This document shows positions 1 through 10,913 of a DNA stretch of 64,000 bases, in pieces. Made by a program: the position numbers and the translations under genes. Origin of the DNA: Locusta migratoria (lineage: Eukaryota > Arthropoda > Insecta > Orthoptera > Acrididae); NCBI GenBank assembly GCA_026315105.1, contig CM048744.1, positions 346,675,668 to 346,739,667 of the forward strand, in the 5' to 3' direction. The first letter of the stretch is position 1; each line of letters opens with the position of its first letter. Under the pieces are notes generated by a model. It was given only the letters and a program-made list of their open reading frames with translations. It had not been told where the DNA came from and made no database searches.

Positions 1-654
1 GAGCATTTACGATCCACTTTCCAGAAGAACGGTTATTCTACCAAAGAAATAGAGAGAGCCCTTCGTCCCAGGAAGAAAGTTAACATCAACAAGGAACAAC
101 AACCGCCCAAGGGGAAAGTTTTTCTTCCGTTCATAAATAAGGTTACAGACCGTATTGGAAAAGTGCTGGATAAGTATGGGGTAGAAACCATTTTCAGACC
201 TACTAGGAAGATAAAAGAATATTTAAGATCTGCAAAAGATCTACGACATCCGCTGAATACACCAGGTGTATATAAAATTCCCTGTAGCTATGGTTCAGTC
301 TACATTGGAACTACTAAAAGAAGCGTCAATACTCGTCTGGTCGAACATAAAAGGAATTGCCGCCTTGGGCACACGGAGAAATCGGCCGTAGCGGAACATG
401 TATACCAAGAAGGCAACCATGAAATTAAATTTAATGAGACTAGTGTCATCTCAAAAACTTCACACTATCATGCGCGCACATATAGAGAAGCAATCGAGAT
501 ATATAAACATCGCAATAATTTTAACAGGAAAGAGGAAGCTGTTAAATTAGACAGAATTTGGACTTCTGCTTTACACCAGCGGAATGACAATCGATTCTTC
601 TCTGACAAGAATGTTGGCAATACCAGAGATAGTGTCGTAGCCGACATCACGTGA
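1..654 (+). CDS. Penelope-like element, C-terminal GIY-YIG endonuclease (5' cut by window)
   Basis: The frame is open from base 1 to the TGA at 652-654, about 217 codons, so the true start lies outside the window. Residues about 48-58 read VFLPFINKVTD, the conserved link between reverse transcriptase and nuclease in Penelope-like elements. TPGVYKIPC and VYIGTTKRSV form the GIY-YIG core, with CR..H and AEHV downstream and YREAIEIYKH...FNRKEE near the end. In these elements the nuclease nicks target DNA so that the reverse transcriptase can prime. No stop is visible in this part; completeness of the element cannot be judged. Confidence 0.85.
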   Translation, partial: EHLRSTFQKNGYSTKEIERALRPRKKVNINKEQQPPKGKVFLPFINKVTDRIGKVLDKYGVETIFRPTRKIKEYLRSAKDLRHPLNTPGVYKIPCSYGSVYIGTTKRSVNTRLVEHKRNCRLGHTEKSAVAEHVYQEGNHEIKFNETSVISKTSHYHARTYREAIEIYKHRNNFNRKEEAVKLDRIWTSALHQRNDNRFFSDKNVGNTRDSVVADIT

Positions 655-940
655 TGTCTTGTGGTGTCCTCTACATTGCCTATATATACGGCGCTCCCTC
701 AAGTTCTCATCGCAGTTCGCCACTCTACCTCTGAAGATGTCTTCCGCAGCCGAAGATGAAACGTTTGGGGAAAGATTTATAAATCGACCACGGCTTATCA
801 GCCCGGAAGTTTTAAATGAAGCTTCTGATTCTTTGGTGGTTCTCAGTTTACTTGTAATAATGTATTACTATCTCCAGTACAAATTGAACAAATTTTATGT
901 TTATAACGCTATTAGTTTATTAAATAATGGTACCTGAAAT
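655..940 (+). mobile_element. Probable 3' non-coding end of the Penelope-like element
   Basis: It follows the nuclease ORF directly. The stretch 'gaagatgtcttccgcagccg' and the segment around 780-826 look like the short post-ORF region typical of these elements. The exact 3' end is not visible; A/T-rich unassigned sequence begins after about 830. Confidence 0.5.
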
Positions 941-1024
941 AAAAAAAAAACTTGTTTTGATAAAAATACATTTTAAGTTTAATATTGCAATTCTAGTATA
1001 TTTATTGACGCGAATTACTTATCA

Positions 1025-1800
1025 TTAATATTTTCCTGCGCCATTCTGAGCATCATCTGAATCATACTGATCGTCGTTTCTTCTCTTGGTCCCTCTTCTT
1101 TTCTGTCTTGCTTCTTTTTTACATTTTAAGTTAGCAACATTTGCTTTGCGGTTTTTCTCTTTATCTGCATGCTCCATGGATTTTGCAGTATTTCCACTAT
1201 ATTTTATGCCCAATAATTCCAAAACTTACAGTTTTCTAGTTACACCATCACAAAATAGCATCATAAACACCAATTTTGAGAGTTGTAAGCTGAACAAATG
1301 CAGTTTTAGATAACCGTGTCAAAATGACAGAATTCACACATTCATTCAATTTCCCCCCCCCCCCCCATGAATATACTTCTTCAACAATGTACCTCTACAA
1401 AGGTCTCTCAATATGGATTTCATTTCAGTCATTACTGATGCAGGTAAAGAATGTCCGTGGTCATATCTGGCGTTTCTCCTGCACCAAGTGTCAGGATCGG
1501 GCAAAGATCGTGCACTGGATTTTCATTTGTGGAAAGCTTATGGAAAAAGATAGCCCATACAGCTTTTTTCATGTTTTCTAAATTCTCTACATTTCTCCTT
1601 ATGGCCAAGTCATAAAATTCTGTAATATATTTCAAGATTTGTCAGGCGACCTTTACGATCTTTCTTCTTACCGTCTTCCAATACTATTTTTTACTTTTCT
1701 TTTTCTTTTAATAATCTTCTCAACGTGGACCCCATTCTCTTCTGGATATGCCACATGCACTCTGATTTAGAAACTGTGACATTAGGACCTTAGGGTTGTT
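1025..1800 (-). pseudogene. Decayed transposon ORF, C-terminal part
   Basis: On the minus strand, pieces in different frames follow one order: ECMWHIQKRMGSTLR (about 1760), NVENLENMKKAVWA (about 1600), CP..DTWC (about 1480), ASVMTEMKSIL (about 1420), then ELLGIKYSGNTAKSMEHADK ending in KKEARQKRRGTKRR (1222-1025). I recognise this as a recurrent arthropod transposon-borne protein (pattern ...YYGLAIRRN..MKKAVWA..), but I cannot assign its superfamily firmly. Several frameshifts and a 14-C run at 1353-1366 show that it is dead. Confidence 0.55.
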
Positions 1801-2582
1801 CTGTGCCACCCCGTCATAAGCCTTGCTGTCACCGTTGTTTAAATACTGAACGTCAGGTAAACCATCATAACTGAAGAAAAGATTACCGTATTTAAATTAA
1901 ACAAAAACTGCTTTACGCAGGAAATGCCAGGCATTAAAAATACGCTAAAATCTAAAACTTTTTAGCCCGCTTGCCTTCCGTCTCCCCTTAATATGAAATA
2001 AACTCGACTGTTCTTTCAAGTATTTATTTGCTTATGTAACTGGACATATCAGAATATCAACCAAAACACATTTAAAATTATCACAAAGTTAATTGAAAAA
2101 AAAATCATGTGGTTCAAACTCCCTACATTAAATGACTGGCAGATCGTTTGCATACCTTACCTCTCCAAGAAAACAACCCACAATCTCTGAGAAGCAGAGG
2201 CGTCCTTAGACCAATATTCCTCTATCTGATCTCAAAAATCAAAAGTAATCAACTTCTCACTAATCAGTTGGCACAATGAATCCTCTGGCGGACTAGCATT
2301 TCCAGGCAATACTTTACCAAAAATACTACGGCGAGCAGAAGATGCTGCCGGTGGCGGTGTGCGACGATAACTGAAATTTGCGGCCACGTAAAATAGCGAC
2401 TAGTCCTCGTATTACAGACGCAGTACTCGACTACAATCAGCCACTGTCATCCCGGTGGATCTCAGAAACAACAAACACAGAAGTTCGGCTGTGTCTAGCC
2501 ACTTTAGCCCACACAAGATTGCTAAGTGCTCAGATGACACCAGAACTGTGAATTACGTTATCAGCACGTCGATGCGTTCAAG
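1801..2582. other. Unassigned AT-rich sequence
   Basis: No convincing ORF, structured repeat or RNA gene is seen between the decayed transposon ORF and the first SINE. Confidence 0.4.
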
Positions 2583-2779
2583 AGGCAGTGGAGTAGCCGA
2601 GCGCTCTAAGACGCCTTGCTTCGGAGCACGCGGTTGTTCGCCGTTGGAGGTTCGAGTCCTCCCTCGGACATGGGTGTGTGTTTTTTTCATAGCATAAGTT
2701 AATTTAGGTAGTTTGTAAGCCTAGGGACTGATAACCGCAGCTGTTAAGTCCCTAAGATTTACAAACATTTGAACATTTG
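2583..2779 (+). mobile_element. SINE-A copy (diverged subfamily)
   Basis: The tRNA-like head (gtagccgagcgctctaag, box A region; gaggttcgagtcctccc, box B region) is followed by 'ggacatggg', the common body 'gtttgtaagcctagggactg' and the tail 'acaaacatttgaacatttg'. It belongs to the subfamily with a longer variable arm, as at 7871 and 40594. No clear target duplication is visible. Confidence 0.8.
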
Positions 2780-3765
2780 ATGCGGTCAGTATCAGACAAG
2801 CTGGCCTTGTTTTCGAGTCGCTACCACTCCGTGCAAAATCACAAATTCCGGAACAAGTCCTAAAGTTGCATCAGAACTCCCAAGTATAGCGACATGAAAC
2901 AAGAAGCTGTGAGCAGAAGAAAAGCGACTGCTCCCTTTAGCTTCAGAAATCCCCTTCAAAAATGTACGAGTGCCGCTGACAGTAAGTTTGCAAACTGCTC
3001 CTGACAGTGTCTGAGCGACTTTGCCCTTTCCTGAGCAGCCCAGACGTAGGTCATAAATTCCGATGGGGCCGCGCGGTAGGTTCTCAGAAACCTGGTGGAG
3101 CACCAGAGGACGCTAGTAAAACAGTATTACAGTTTACAAGTTTATTCAACGGAATACAATATTCCGTGGTGCAGGCGCAAGCTCGGCAGGAGCTAGATCA
3201 GAAGGTGAGGTTTCCTCCGGCCGCGTTAGCACGCCTTCTTCTATGGACCGGATGTTGTACTGTTCGGCTGGAGGTTCCTTTCCTGGGTGCTGGAGCAAAG
3301 ACTGCCAGGAGAAGTTCTCTATCCCTCCTCCTGTCTATGCAGTTGCTTGTGGGCCCAGGCTTGGAAGCACTGGAGTCGCATGCCGTGGTGACAGATGATC
3401 TCTGGATACTGCTGGCAAGGTTAGCACCAGAATGCTAGCTCGTCGGTAGGATCATTGGCCTTTAGGAAACCAACCAATGAAAACTGAGCTGGTTCAGGCA
3501 GCAACGACATTCAGCATTGTGAAGACGGTAGGCAGCGGTTCACCATCTCCCCGGATGATGGTCAGTTCGAAGCGCAGTAGTTGTCTCTGGACTCCATCTC
3601 CTAGTTGCGACTAGTAGCTACTAGTCTGTGCTGCTTTATCTGAGACATAAGCTAAATACATAGATTCGATCATTGTATTGACGATTACTCTCCTGAGCAT
3701 CTTGGATTCCAAAGACCAAGTGAATACACTTCTAAAAGCGGGAGTTTATATACAGAATTTAAGTG
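2780..3765. other. Unassigned sequence with a 143-codon ORF of no known family
   Basis: The + strand frame 3007-3438 is open for 143 codons but shows no recognisable domain, and its composition looks random (Ser/Leu/Arg rich). A conflicting 103-codon frame lies opposite. I see no repeat structure and do not propose a gene. Confidence 0.35.
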
Positions 3766-4842
3766 ATCTCAAATCGATTCCATATTTCTGGATTTCCGGA
3801 AGGCTTTTGACACTGTACCCCACAAGCGGCTTCTAATGAAATTGCGTGCTTATGGATTATCTCCCAAATTGTGCGATTAGATTCACGATTTCCTATCAGA
3901 AAGGACACAGTTAGTTGTAATTGACGGTAAGTCATCGAGTAAAACAGAAGTGATATCTGGCGATCCACAGGGAAGCGTTATAGCGTTTGTAAACGATTTA
4001 GGAGACAGCCTGAATAGCTCCCTTAGACTGTTCGCGGATGATGCTGTCGTTTATCGGCTAGTGAAGTCAACAGAGGATCAAACGCAACTGCAAAGCGATT
4101 TAGACAAAATTTCTACATGGTGCGAAAATTGGCAATTGACTCTAAATAAACAAAAGTGTGAAGTAATACACTAAAAAAAATTAGTTGAACTTCAATTACG
4201 CGATAAATCAGTCAAACCTTAAGGTCGTAAGTTCTACCAAATACGTAGGAGTTACAATTACGAACAACTTTGACTGGAGAGAACACACAGAAAATATTGT
4301 GGGCAAGGCGAACCAAAGATTACGTTTCATTGGCAGAACGCTTCGAAGATGCACCAGCTCCACCAAAGAGACTGTCTACATCACACTTGTGCGTCCTCTC
4401 CTGAAGTACTGTTCCCCTTGTGGGACCCTCACCAGATGGGACTGACGGAAGACGTTAAGAAGGTTCAGAGAAGGGCAGCTCGTTTTGTTTTATAACGTTA
4501 CGGGGGAGGAAAGCGTCACGGAAATGTTGCACGAATTGGGGTGGAAATCATTAAAAGAAAGACGTTATTCATTGTGGCGTGATCTGTTTGCGAAGTTTCA
4601 ATCACCGACTTTTACTTCTGAATGTGAAAATATTTTGCTAGCACCCACCTACTTAGGGAGACATGACCATCCCAATAAAAAAAGAGAAATCAGATCGAAA
4701 ACGGATCTATTTAGGTGTTCTTTCTTCCCGCGCGCTATTAAAGAATGGAACGGTAGAGAAAAGTTATGAAAGTGGTTAATGAACCCTCTGCTAGGCACTT
4801 GAATGTGATTTGCAGAGTATCTATGTAGATGTAGATGTAGAA
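3766..4842 (+). pseudogene. LINE copy A, 5'-truncated reverse transcriptase (dead)
   Basis: Homology to the other LINE copies starts near 3766 in the RT core (DSIFLDFRKAFDTVPHKR). It runs through SERTQLVVIDGK, the PQGSVI motif and the LFADDAVVYR catalytic motif, to the C-terminal RCSFFPRAIKEWNGR and stop at about 4767. A tail of 'tgtagatgtagatgtaga' follows at about 4825-4842. An in-frame stop near 3878, loss of the IGPLLFL segment after PQGSVI and further frameshifts inactivate it. It belongs to the same family as the copies at 13291, 17814 and 33286. Confidence 0.85.
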
Positions 4843-5009
4843 TCGGTTGAAGCTACGACTTATCGGCCAGTTCGTAATGACCAAATATGTCCTACGTGTG
4901 AGTGCAGCGTTCTCTCAATGAGCCCTTTTCCACTGGCGTATTCTCGGTCTTATTCACTCTCGTGACAGAATTACGTATAATTATGAAATTTTGCAAGCTG
5001 ACTAATATA

Positions 5010-5029
5010 CTCTCTCTCTCTCTCTCTCC
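5010..5029. repeat. (TC)n microsatellite
   Basis: Ten TC dinucleotides in a row, in otherwise unassigned sequence. Confidence 0.9.
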
Positions 5030-5289
5030 TGGTCGTCCGTCGCAGTCAACAGTCTGCTGACGGTAGACTTTCAACTCGCCGACGCAGCGTCTGTTTGTCG
5101 TCATGAACGACAGGCGTCGCTTTTACGACAGAGGCGATGACCTGCTTCTGCCTAGCTTGGCTGGCGATTGCTCGCGCAATCTAAGATTTTAACAAGTTTC
5201 TCTGTCACAATTTTGCGCTGTAACAATTCTATACCATCAACTAGCTGCAGTTCAATAATGGCATACGCCGAGTGACCTACCAGCTAGAT

Positions 5290-5545
5290 GGTGGTCTTAA
5301 GTTTGATACGCGGTCTGGGTTTCATGACGAGCATAGTGAACCATTCCACCGGTAGTTTGGGAGGCGCTGTCCCACTGACCAGCGCCGCCATGCCTCGGGT
5401 GAGGTCCCACACAGTGGACACTCGGCGACACTGGAAGCGATGTTCCCAGATGTCCAGAACGTGGCATATCGGACAATCACCAGATGGAAGGCCTTCAGAG
5501 ATCGGCACAGCGTGGTTAGCACGAGAGCAGGGGGAACGGTGCACT
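5290..5545 (-). pseudogene. LINE C-terminal zinc-knuckle fragment
   Basis: The minus frame 5544-5284 reads DCPICHVLDIWEHRFQCRR and then STVWDLTRGMAALVSG. This CxxC...H...C cluster followed by VWxLTR is the usual C-terminal region of R1/Jockey-type reverse transcriptase polyproteins. Only this end is left; the catalytic part is absent. It is a different family from LINE copies A-F. Confidence 0.5.
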
Positions 5546-5645
5546 ACCCAGCCATGGATGGCCCTCTATTTCAGAAAGTCATTGCGTCATGCCTAAAACT
5601 CAGTTCATGCGTAGCCATTTTTAATACATTTCAGTCAATGTAAGT

Positions 5646-7067
5646 ATAGGCTTCTGTGGCCGTTATCATTGTCAAAACAAATTTGTCTAGACCACTATTG
5701 CAAGTATGTACCTCAAGGAGCAGATGAAAGCAACTTACATAATGGTTAAAATGCAGTTCAGTTTTACAAATTGAGAATAGGAAAAGTAGCAACCATTCTA
5801 AAACTTAAGTAATTGGTATATATTTGCCATTTTAACAAATAGTTCTGTGTTTAGTGCAAAGTTTTTGAATTTTTATCTGTTTAGGTAATGAAGCAAATAA
5901 AGTAGAAAGAAAACATTGATTAGGATGAAATAAAAAAAAATTCTACATTATAAAGCATCATTCACAAGCAACAAAGCAAGATAGTATACCGTTAGAAGTC
6001 TTCTAGTAAAGATTAGTATTTTTTTCTTATCTTCCCTTCTTTTCTTATACCTCCAGGTATAAAAGAAATACCTTTGGCCTTTCACTGACGTTAAATATCA
6101 CAAAAAGGTATCTCATGTGCTCTATGGTAGCTCGGTAGTGCACAAATGTGCCTTGGAAAGTTTAACAGACATTGCAGTTACTCAACAAGTACTCATTACC
6201 AATCTTAATTTTCGGCCTTTTGGTCACTTTATCTCGTGATTTCACATATAACTGTAGATATATTATAATCGGTAACATTCTGCTGCCTGTATATTAAGAT
6301 GTTTTATCAATTGAGCAATAAATTCTGCAAAATAACTAATTTTAATAAATGTCATTGACTTTTACTTATTTAGCATTTATAGAACTTATGTAGCATTTAT
6401 AGCATTTATTTAGCATGTATAGCATATACGAATTTCACGTAGCTCTACTCATCATTGTCCCATCGGCAATCGGTCCATTTCCTCCCTGCCGTGTGTATGA
6501 AAAATTACATATAGTTGCCAAACTTCACGGCGATCGGTCAGACGGTGTCGAAGTCTGGAGTAAGGTACCCTCCGCCATGTACCGATTGAAATGTTATACG
6601 GACAGTGATGTTTCTTTCGATTTGAAAATCTGGTATTACAAAATTTCATCAAGATCGGAATAGAACTGTCTGTTGTGTAAAGTGCTCTCCGCTGTGCACC
6701 TTAGAAATTATTATATAACAATTGCCGTTCCTCGACTTTTGAAGGTCGTGTGTGGAAAATTTTATCGCTTTCAGATGAACAGTATGACAGTGCATAAAAT
6801 ATGTATGTAATCGAAAGTGCCGATGCAGAATTACCAATTAGGATTCTTTCGCTTTTTCAGCTGTCCCTTTGGATTTGCCTTTTTTTTTTCTTTTGAAACC
6901 ACTTCTGTCTTAAAGCGAAGAAAAGTATTGAAATCGCTCAAGCCATTTCTGATAAGCAAAGAACTGATTTATATGAGAGACGGCGCCTCTGGTTCATGGC
7001 CGACAATGTGGGCCTGGGAGTATTGGATTCCCTAAGGATTTTCGAAATGGAATGTCCCATGGGTCTA
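5646..7067. other. Unassigned AT-rich sequence
   Basis: I find no convincing gene. A short tandem motif 'tagcatttatagaacttatg' / 'tagcatttatagcatttat' recurs at 6370-6425. Confidence 0.35.
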
Positions 7068-7080
7068 GATGCAACCATCA

Positions 7081-7258
7081 AATGTTCAAATGTTTGTAAA
7101 TATATCGGACCAAACCGCGTGGTCATCAGTCCGTATCTTACAAACTACTTAAACCTAGGTAAACTAACCTAAGGACAACACACACACCCATGCCCCAGGG
7201 AGGACTCGAACCTCCACGGCGAGCAACCGCGCGCTCCGCAGAGAGACGCTTTAGACCG
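7081..7258 (-). mobile_element. SINE-A copy with 13-bp target duplication
   Basis: The reverse-oriented tail 'aatgttcaaatgtttgtaaa' is at the left and the tRNA-like head at the right. It is flanked by identical gatgcaaccatca at 7068-7080 and 7259-7271. The direct repeats define both ends exactly. Confidence 0.9.
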
Positions 7259-7870
7259 GATGCAACCATCATTCTGCGTTCAAAGTCTGTTAATTCCCGT
7301 CGTGCGACCGTAATCATGTTAGTACCTTTTTCACACGTATCAGCGGAGTACGAATGACAACTCTGCCATAACAGCTCTATTTTATACGTTATGTATGGAT
7401 ACTACCACTATTTCTATCATTTATGCATTACATTTGTCACTAGGGTAGACAGGGTATCACACTGAAAATATGAAAGATTTTTGAAATGGTGGCCAGAATG
7501 GACCCATTATGATAGTGGTGACATGTTTCACGTTTAGGAGGACGTAATATACTTTATAGACAATAATAAAGTTCCTTAAGACAAACAAATTCTCATTATA
7601 CAAAATATATTGAATATAAGGAGAGGCGATGAATTAACTTTGTGTTGTGGTCGGGATTCGAGCCCGTGACCTCCTGCTAAATAGGCACCCGTTTTAAACC
7701 ACATAGCTTTACAGATAATACGGTTACTCGGACTGTCTTCAAGCTCATCTCCCTCCACACCGCATACTTTAATTCTGCCCCAATCTTCCCCTGTGAAACA
7801 CGGATCAAATTGCCAAGGCACTCCTATGTTGAAATAGCACCCGAGCAAAGAACGCGAAATGCAACATACC

Positions 7871-8250
7871 CGCCGTGGCGGAATAGCCGTGCGCACTGAG
7901 GTGCCCTGCTGCGGTGCTCGCGGTCATCCGCCGTCGGGGGTTCGAGCCCCCCCCCCTCGGAAATGGGTGTATGTGTTGTCCTTAGGTTAGTTTAATTTAG
8001 TTTAAGTACTTTGTAAACTAGGGACTAATAACCAAACAGTTAAGTCCCATAGATTTACAAACGCCGGCCGCGGTGGCCGAGGGGACTGAGGCGCTTCAGT
8101 CACGGTCTGCACGGTCACTACGGTCGGGGGTTCGAATCCCCCCTCGGGCATGGATATTTGTGTCGTCCTTAGTCTTAGTTAGTTAAGTCCCATAAGCTAT
8201 ACAAACATTTGAAACATTTATTTATTTATTTTACAAACATTTGAACATTT
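7871..8250 (+). mobile_element. SINE-A copy (diverged subfamily) split by another SINE
   Basis: The head is 'ccgccgtggcggaatagccg' and the body runs to 8062; the last bases of the tail (acaaacatttgaacattt) reappear at 8233-8250 after an inserted SINE. It lies inside the foldback element. Confidence 0.8.
8063..8229 (+). mobile_element. SINE-A copy nested in an older SINE-A
   Basis: The main-type head 'gccggccgcggtggccgagg' and box B 'ggttcgaatcc' are present. The body is shortened, lacking the 'gtagtttgtaagtttaggg' part, and the tail carries (attt)n. It is flanked by tttacaaac at 8054-8062 and 8230-8238, so it inserted in the tail of the copy that begins at 7871. Confidence 0.85.
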
Positions 8251-8381
8251 TTGGAACAGTCCCACTTTGTTCCTCACGTAGAGGTGATATAAATATGAAC
8301 AGTATTTATTTCCTTGAGACAAACATTGTCTCATTGCACCAAAGATATTGAATACAAGAACAGGTATTGAATTAAACTTTC

Positions 8382-8549
8382 TGTTCGTGATTTCTCTAAA
8401 TAACTCCAGGCAAATGCCGGGGTGGTTCCTTTCAAAGGGCACGACCGATTTCCTTCCCCCATTCTTGCCCAAACAATCCGAGCGTAATCTCCGCCTGTAA
8501 TGACCACGCTGTTGACGGGGCGTTAAACACCAATCTTTCTTCCTTTTAA
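8382..8549 (+). mobile_element. SINE-B fragment (5'-truncated)
   Basis: The copy starts inside the body (gatttctctaaataactccaggcaaatgcc, seen in pieces) and ends with 'gacggggcgttaaacaccaa' and 'tctttcttcc'. Flanking ttaaacttt occurs on both sides (about 8373 and 8548), consistent with a target duplication in the foldback arm. Confidence 0.7.
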
Positions 8550-9009
8550 ACTTTGTGCTGTGGCTGGGATTCGAACCCAAGACCTCCTACTTACTAGATA
8601 GAAGCTTTAAGCCGCTCAGCTAACACAGGTTCACAAGTAACTGGCTAAATGGTATGTCTTCTGCTTGAGGAACAAGGCGGGATTGTTCTTATTTACGTTC
8701 TTTGCTTAGATGCTATTCCAATATTATTCCAATATAGGAGTGCCTTGGCAAATTGATACGTATTTCTCATGGAACACTGAGGCAGAATTGAGGTATGTGG
8801 TGTGGAGGGAGACGTGCTTGAGGACAGTCCGTGCAGCCGCATTATCCGTAAAGAAGTGTTAGTTGAGCGGGTTAAAGCGTTTGTCTAGTAAGCTGAAGGT
8901 CCCGGGTTTGAATCCTGGCCACAGCACGAATTTTAATTCAACGCTTCTCGTTATATTCAATACGTTTAGTAATATATTTTGATAATGTAGGACTAGGATA
9001 CAACTAAAA

Positions 9010-9844
9010 AATTACTATTGTTTCACTGCACCAATATAATAAATCATTGCTTACGTGTAGTTGATATATAGTGTTTTGGGCCTTCAACAGCAGCTGATAC
9101 CACTACCTGCGCTCTCCGTCCAGAAATTTCGCACATAGCATCGCACACTTCAATGAATTGTTCCTTCACAGAGTGTCTGCTTTTAAGGAGAAGAGAATGG
9201 CGATGTCTGTAGGGGTTGGGCTTGCTTCCTTCCCCTAGCTCACCCACTTTTAGAAATCATTTATCAGTTAACAGATTCTAGTAGGTCCATTACTGCTTCG
9301 GAACAAAGCTATGATGACAATAAACAGTCCGATCTATTGTTCAGAAGATATCGGTAATTGAAGTTGAATTGTTAAAAATCGAAAAAATATTGTGCATCAC
9401 AATATTATATTAGAATGAAATACGAGAGAAGTGTTCTATAATGTGTGAGACGGGAGACTGGAAAAATAAGGGCAAAGTACGTGAAAATCCGGGAAAAATG
9501 GGACACTTGACAAACCCATTTGTCTGCTGAGTCTAGAAAAGACAGAAGAGTTTCTCGATTTTTTTTAATGATTTGGAATAAATTATTTTTAAGCATGAAT
9601 CTGTATGTTATGCCTCTCTACTAATGAACCAATTTACTTGTTTGAAGCATCGTCAGGAGTTAAAAGTAAACTCAGAAAGACTGAAAATACAACGTCTGAC
9701 AATGAAGTTCGGTGAATTGCCCTGAAATATTGACATAGATGATCTAAGTACTAAAGTTACTTGATTGTCCAATGAAGTAGTCATCTACCATAACTATGCA
9801 CCGCTGAGCTCTGATTACGTATCCTGAAAACTTTCACGAAGTAC
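9010..9844. other. Unassigned AT-rich sequence
   Basis: No supported gene or repeat is seen. Confidence 0.35.
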
Positions 9845-9995
9845 CGAACGAGGTGGCGCAGTGGTAACATACTGGACTCGCATTCGGAAGGACGGTGGTT
9901 GAAACACACCTCCGGCCATCCAGCTTTAAGTTTTCCGTGATTTCCCTAAATGAATACAGGCAAATGCTGGGATGGTTCCTTTCAAAAGTCACGGA
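9845..9995 (+). mobile_element. SINE-B copy, 3'-shortened
   Basis: The head 'cgaacgaggtggcgcagtgg' is followed by 'ctggactcgcattcgg', 'ccggccatcc', 'ttttccgtgatttccctaaa' and 'caggcaaatgctgggatgg'. The last third of the family consensus is missing. Confidence 0.8.
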
Positions 9996-10317
9996 TACAC
10001 ACTTTATTTAACTTCTGTAATAATATACAAGATCACCACTCAATTTTATTTTAAAAGAATTATCATGACCCTTTACGCAGACACAAGCACCCTCTTGCTC
10101 ATTAATTTTTCGATGATTCCTAGTCCTCAATGTAAAAGGCATGCTACCGGTGAAATAAGACTTCCCAAGTTCACGGTTATAGTCTTCAGCAACTTGAAAT
10201 GTACGAAAGGCAATCACATCTCTGTTATTAAAACTCTCCAATCCAGATAGTGCCTTAATAGTACTACCATTGTACCGTACTATAGCAACAGTTATCCATC
10301 CATTTCCATGACTAGGT

Positions 10318-10600
10318 TTATCTTTCTGAGTAATTGGGAAGTTCAAAACACCTCCTACCCAAAAACCTCAGCGTGAGCTCCGTCCCTAAGTACCAAGCTG
10401 TCGACGGAACCCAAGCTTCCTCCTTCCTCTGCAGGAAGTCTTCTTTTGGGATGGTGTTCAAAAGCCACGTCACGGTTCGTTGGCTGTGAGGAATGGCGTA
10501 AAATCTCTTTTCGTTCAAAACGAGTTCGAGTCGAGGAAATTGGAAGAAGTTTGGAAGATTGAGATACGGCGAATATGGTGGATGCTCAAGTTGCACCACC

Positions 10601-10659
<59 letters not shown>

Positions 10660-10720
10660 AGGAACTGTTGGGCGATATTGGCGGTGTGTGGGCGATGTTG
10701 TACAACTCTAACAGCCACCA
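10318..10720 (-). pseudogene. Mariner-like transposase, C-terminal remnant
   Basis: The minus strand gives HTANIAQQFLVKK, then VQLEHPPYSPYLNLPNFFQF and LLNTIPKEDFLQ, the typical end of a SETMAR-type mariner transposase around the third catalytic acidic residue. Here PYSPYLN replaces the usual PYSPDLN, so the catalytic Asp is lost. A 51-base A run (T on the + strand, 10606-10656) interrupts the frame. Confidence 0.7.
10606..10656. repeat. Homopolymer of 51 T
   Basis: An unbroken T run on the + strand (A on the mariner coding strand). It sits where the family has a short run of Lys codons, so slippage of an existing A tract is the simplest origin. Confidence 0.85.
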
Positions 10721-10913
10721 AACTTGCTGAATCTCAATCATGCAGAAGGATTCCTATTCCCTCGACACACATTCGCTTTGAAAGGATAGATATTTGACGA
10801 TATACCTGTCATCCAAGGACGCGTGACGAGACTGTTGAAGACTTCGTGCAATGTCTCCAGGTGCATAGTTCAACGGTGCATAGTTATGGGAGGTGACTAT
10901 TTGGAAGGATAGT

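Larger units (their letters stand above)
7576..9005. mobile_element. Inverted-repeat (foldback) element with tRNA-like arms
   Basis: The sequence at 7576-7865 is repeated in reverse complement at about 8693-9005. Examples are 'aggagtgccttggcaatttg' (minus, left) against 'aggagtgccttggcaaattg' (plus, right), and the tRNA-like block 'gggattcgagccc' (left) against 'gggtttgaatcctgg' (right). A second minus-oriented partial arm occupies about 8243-8690. Each arm carries a SINE-C-like tRNA head, and the middle has collected three SINEs. No ORF of its own is seen. Confidence 0.7.

Noticed and set aside
3007..3438. 143-codon ORF as a possible gene
   Set aside because: No recognisable domain and no splice or repeat context to support it; overlapped by an opposite-strand ORF of similar quality.
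8063..8140. tRNA gene candidates (Ser/Leu-like heads in many places)
   Set aside because: Each head is continued by the same SINE body and tail, and many are bounded by target duplications. None looks like an isolated tRNA gene.
10860..10913. Mariner C-terminal end on the + strand just left of LINE copy B
   Set aside because: 'tatgggaggtgactatttgg' hints at a GGDYFEG ending, but the match is too short and the neighbouring mariner lies on the other strand.
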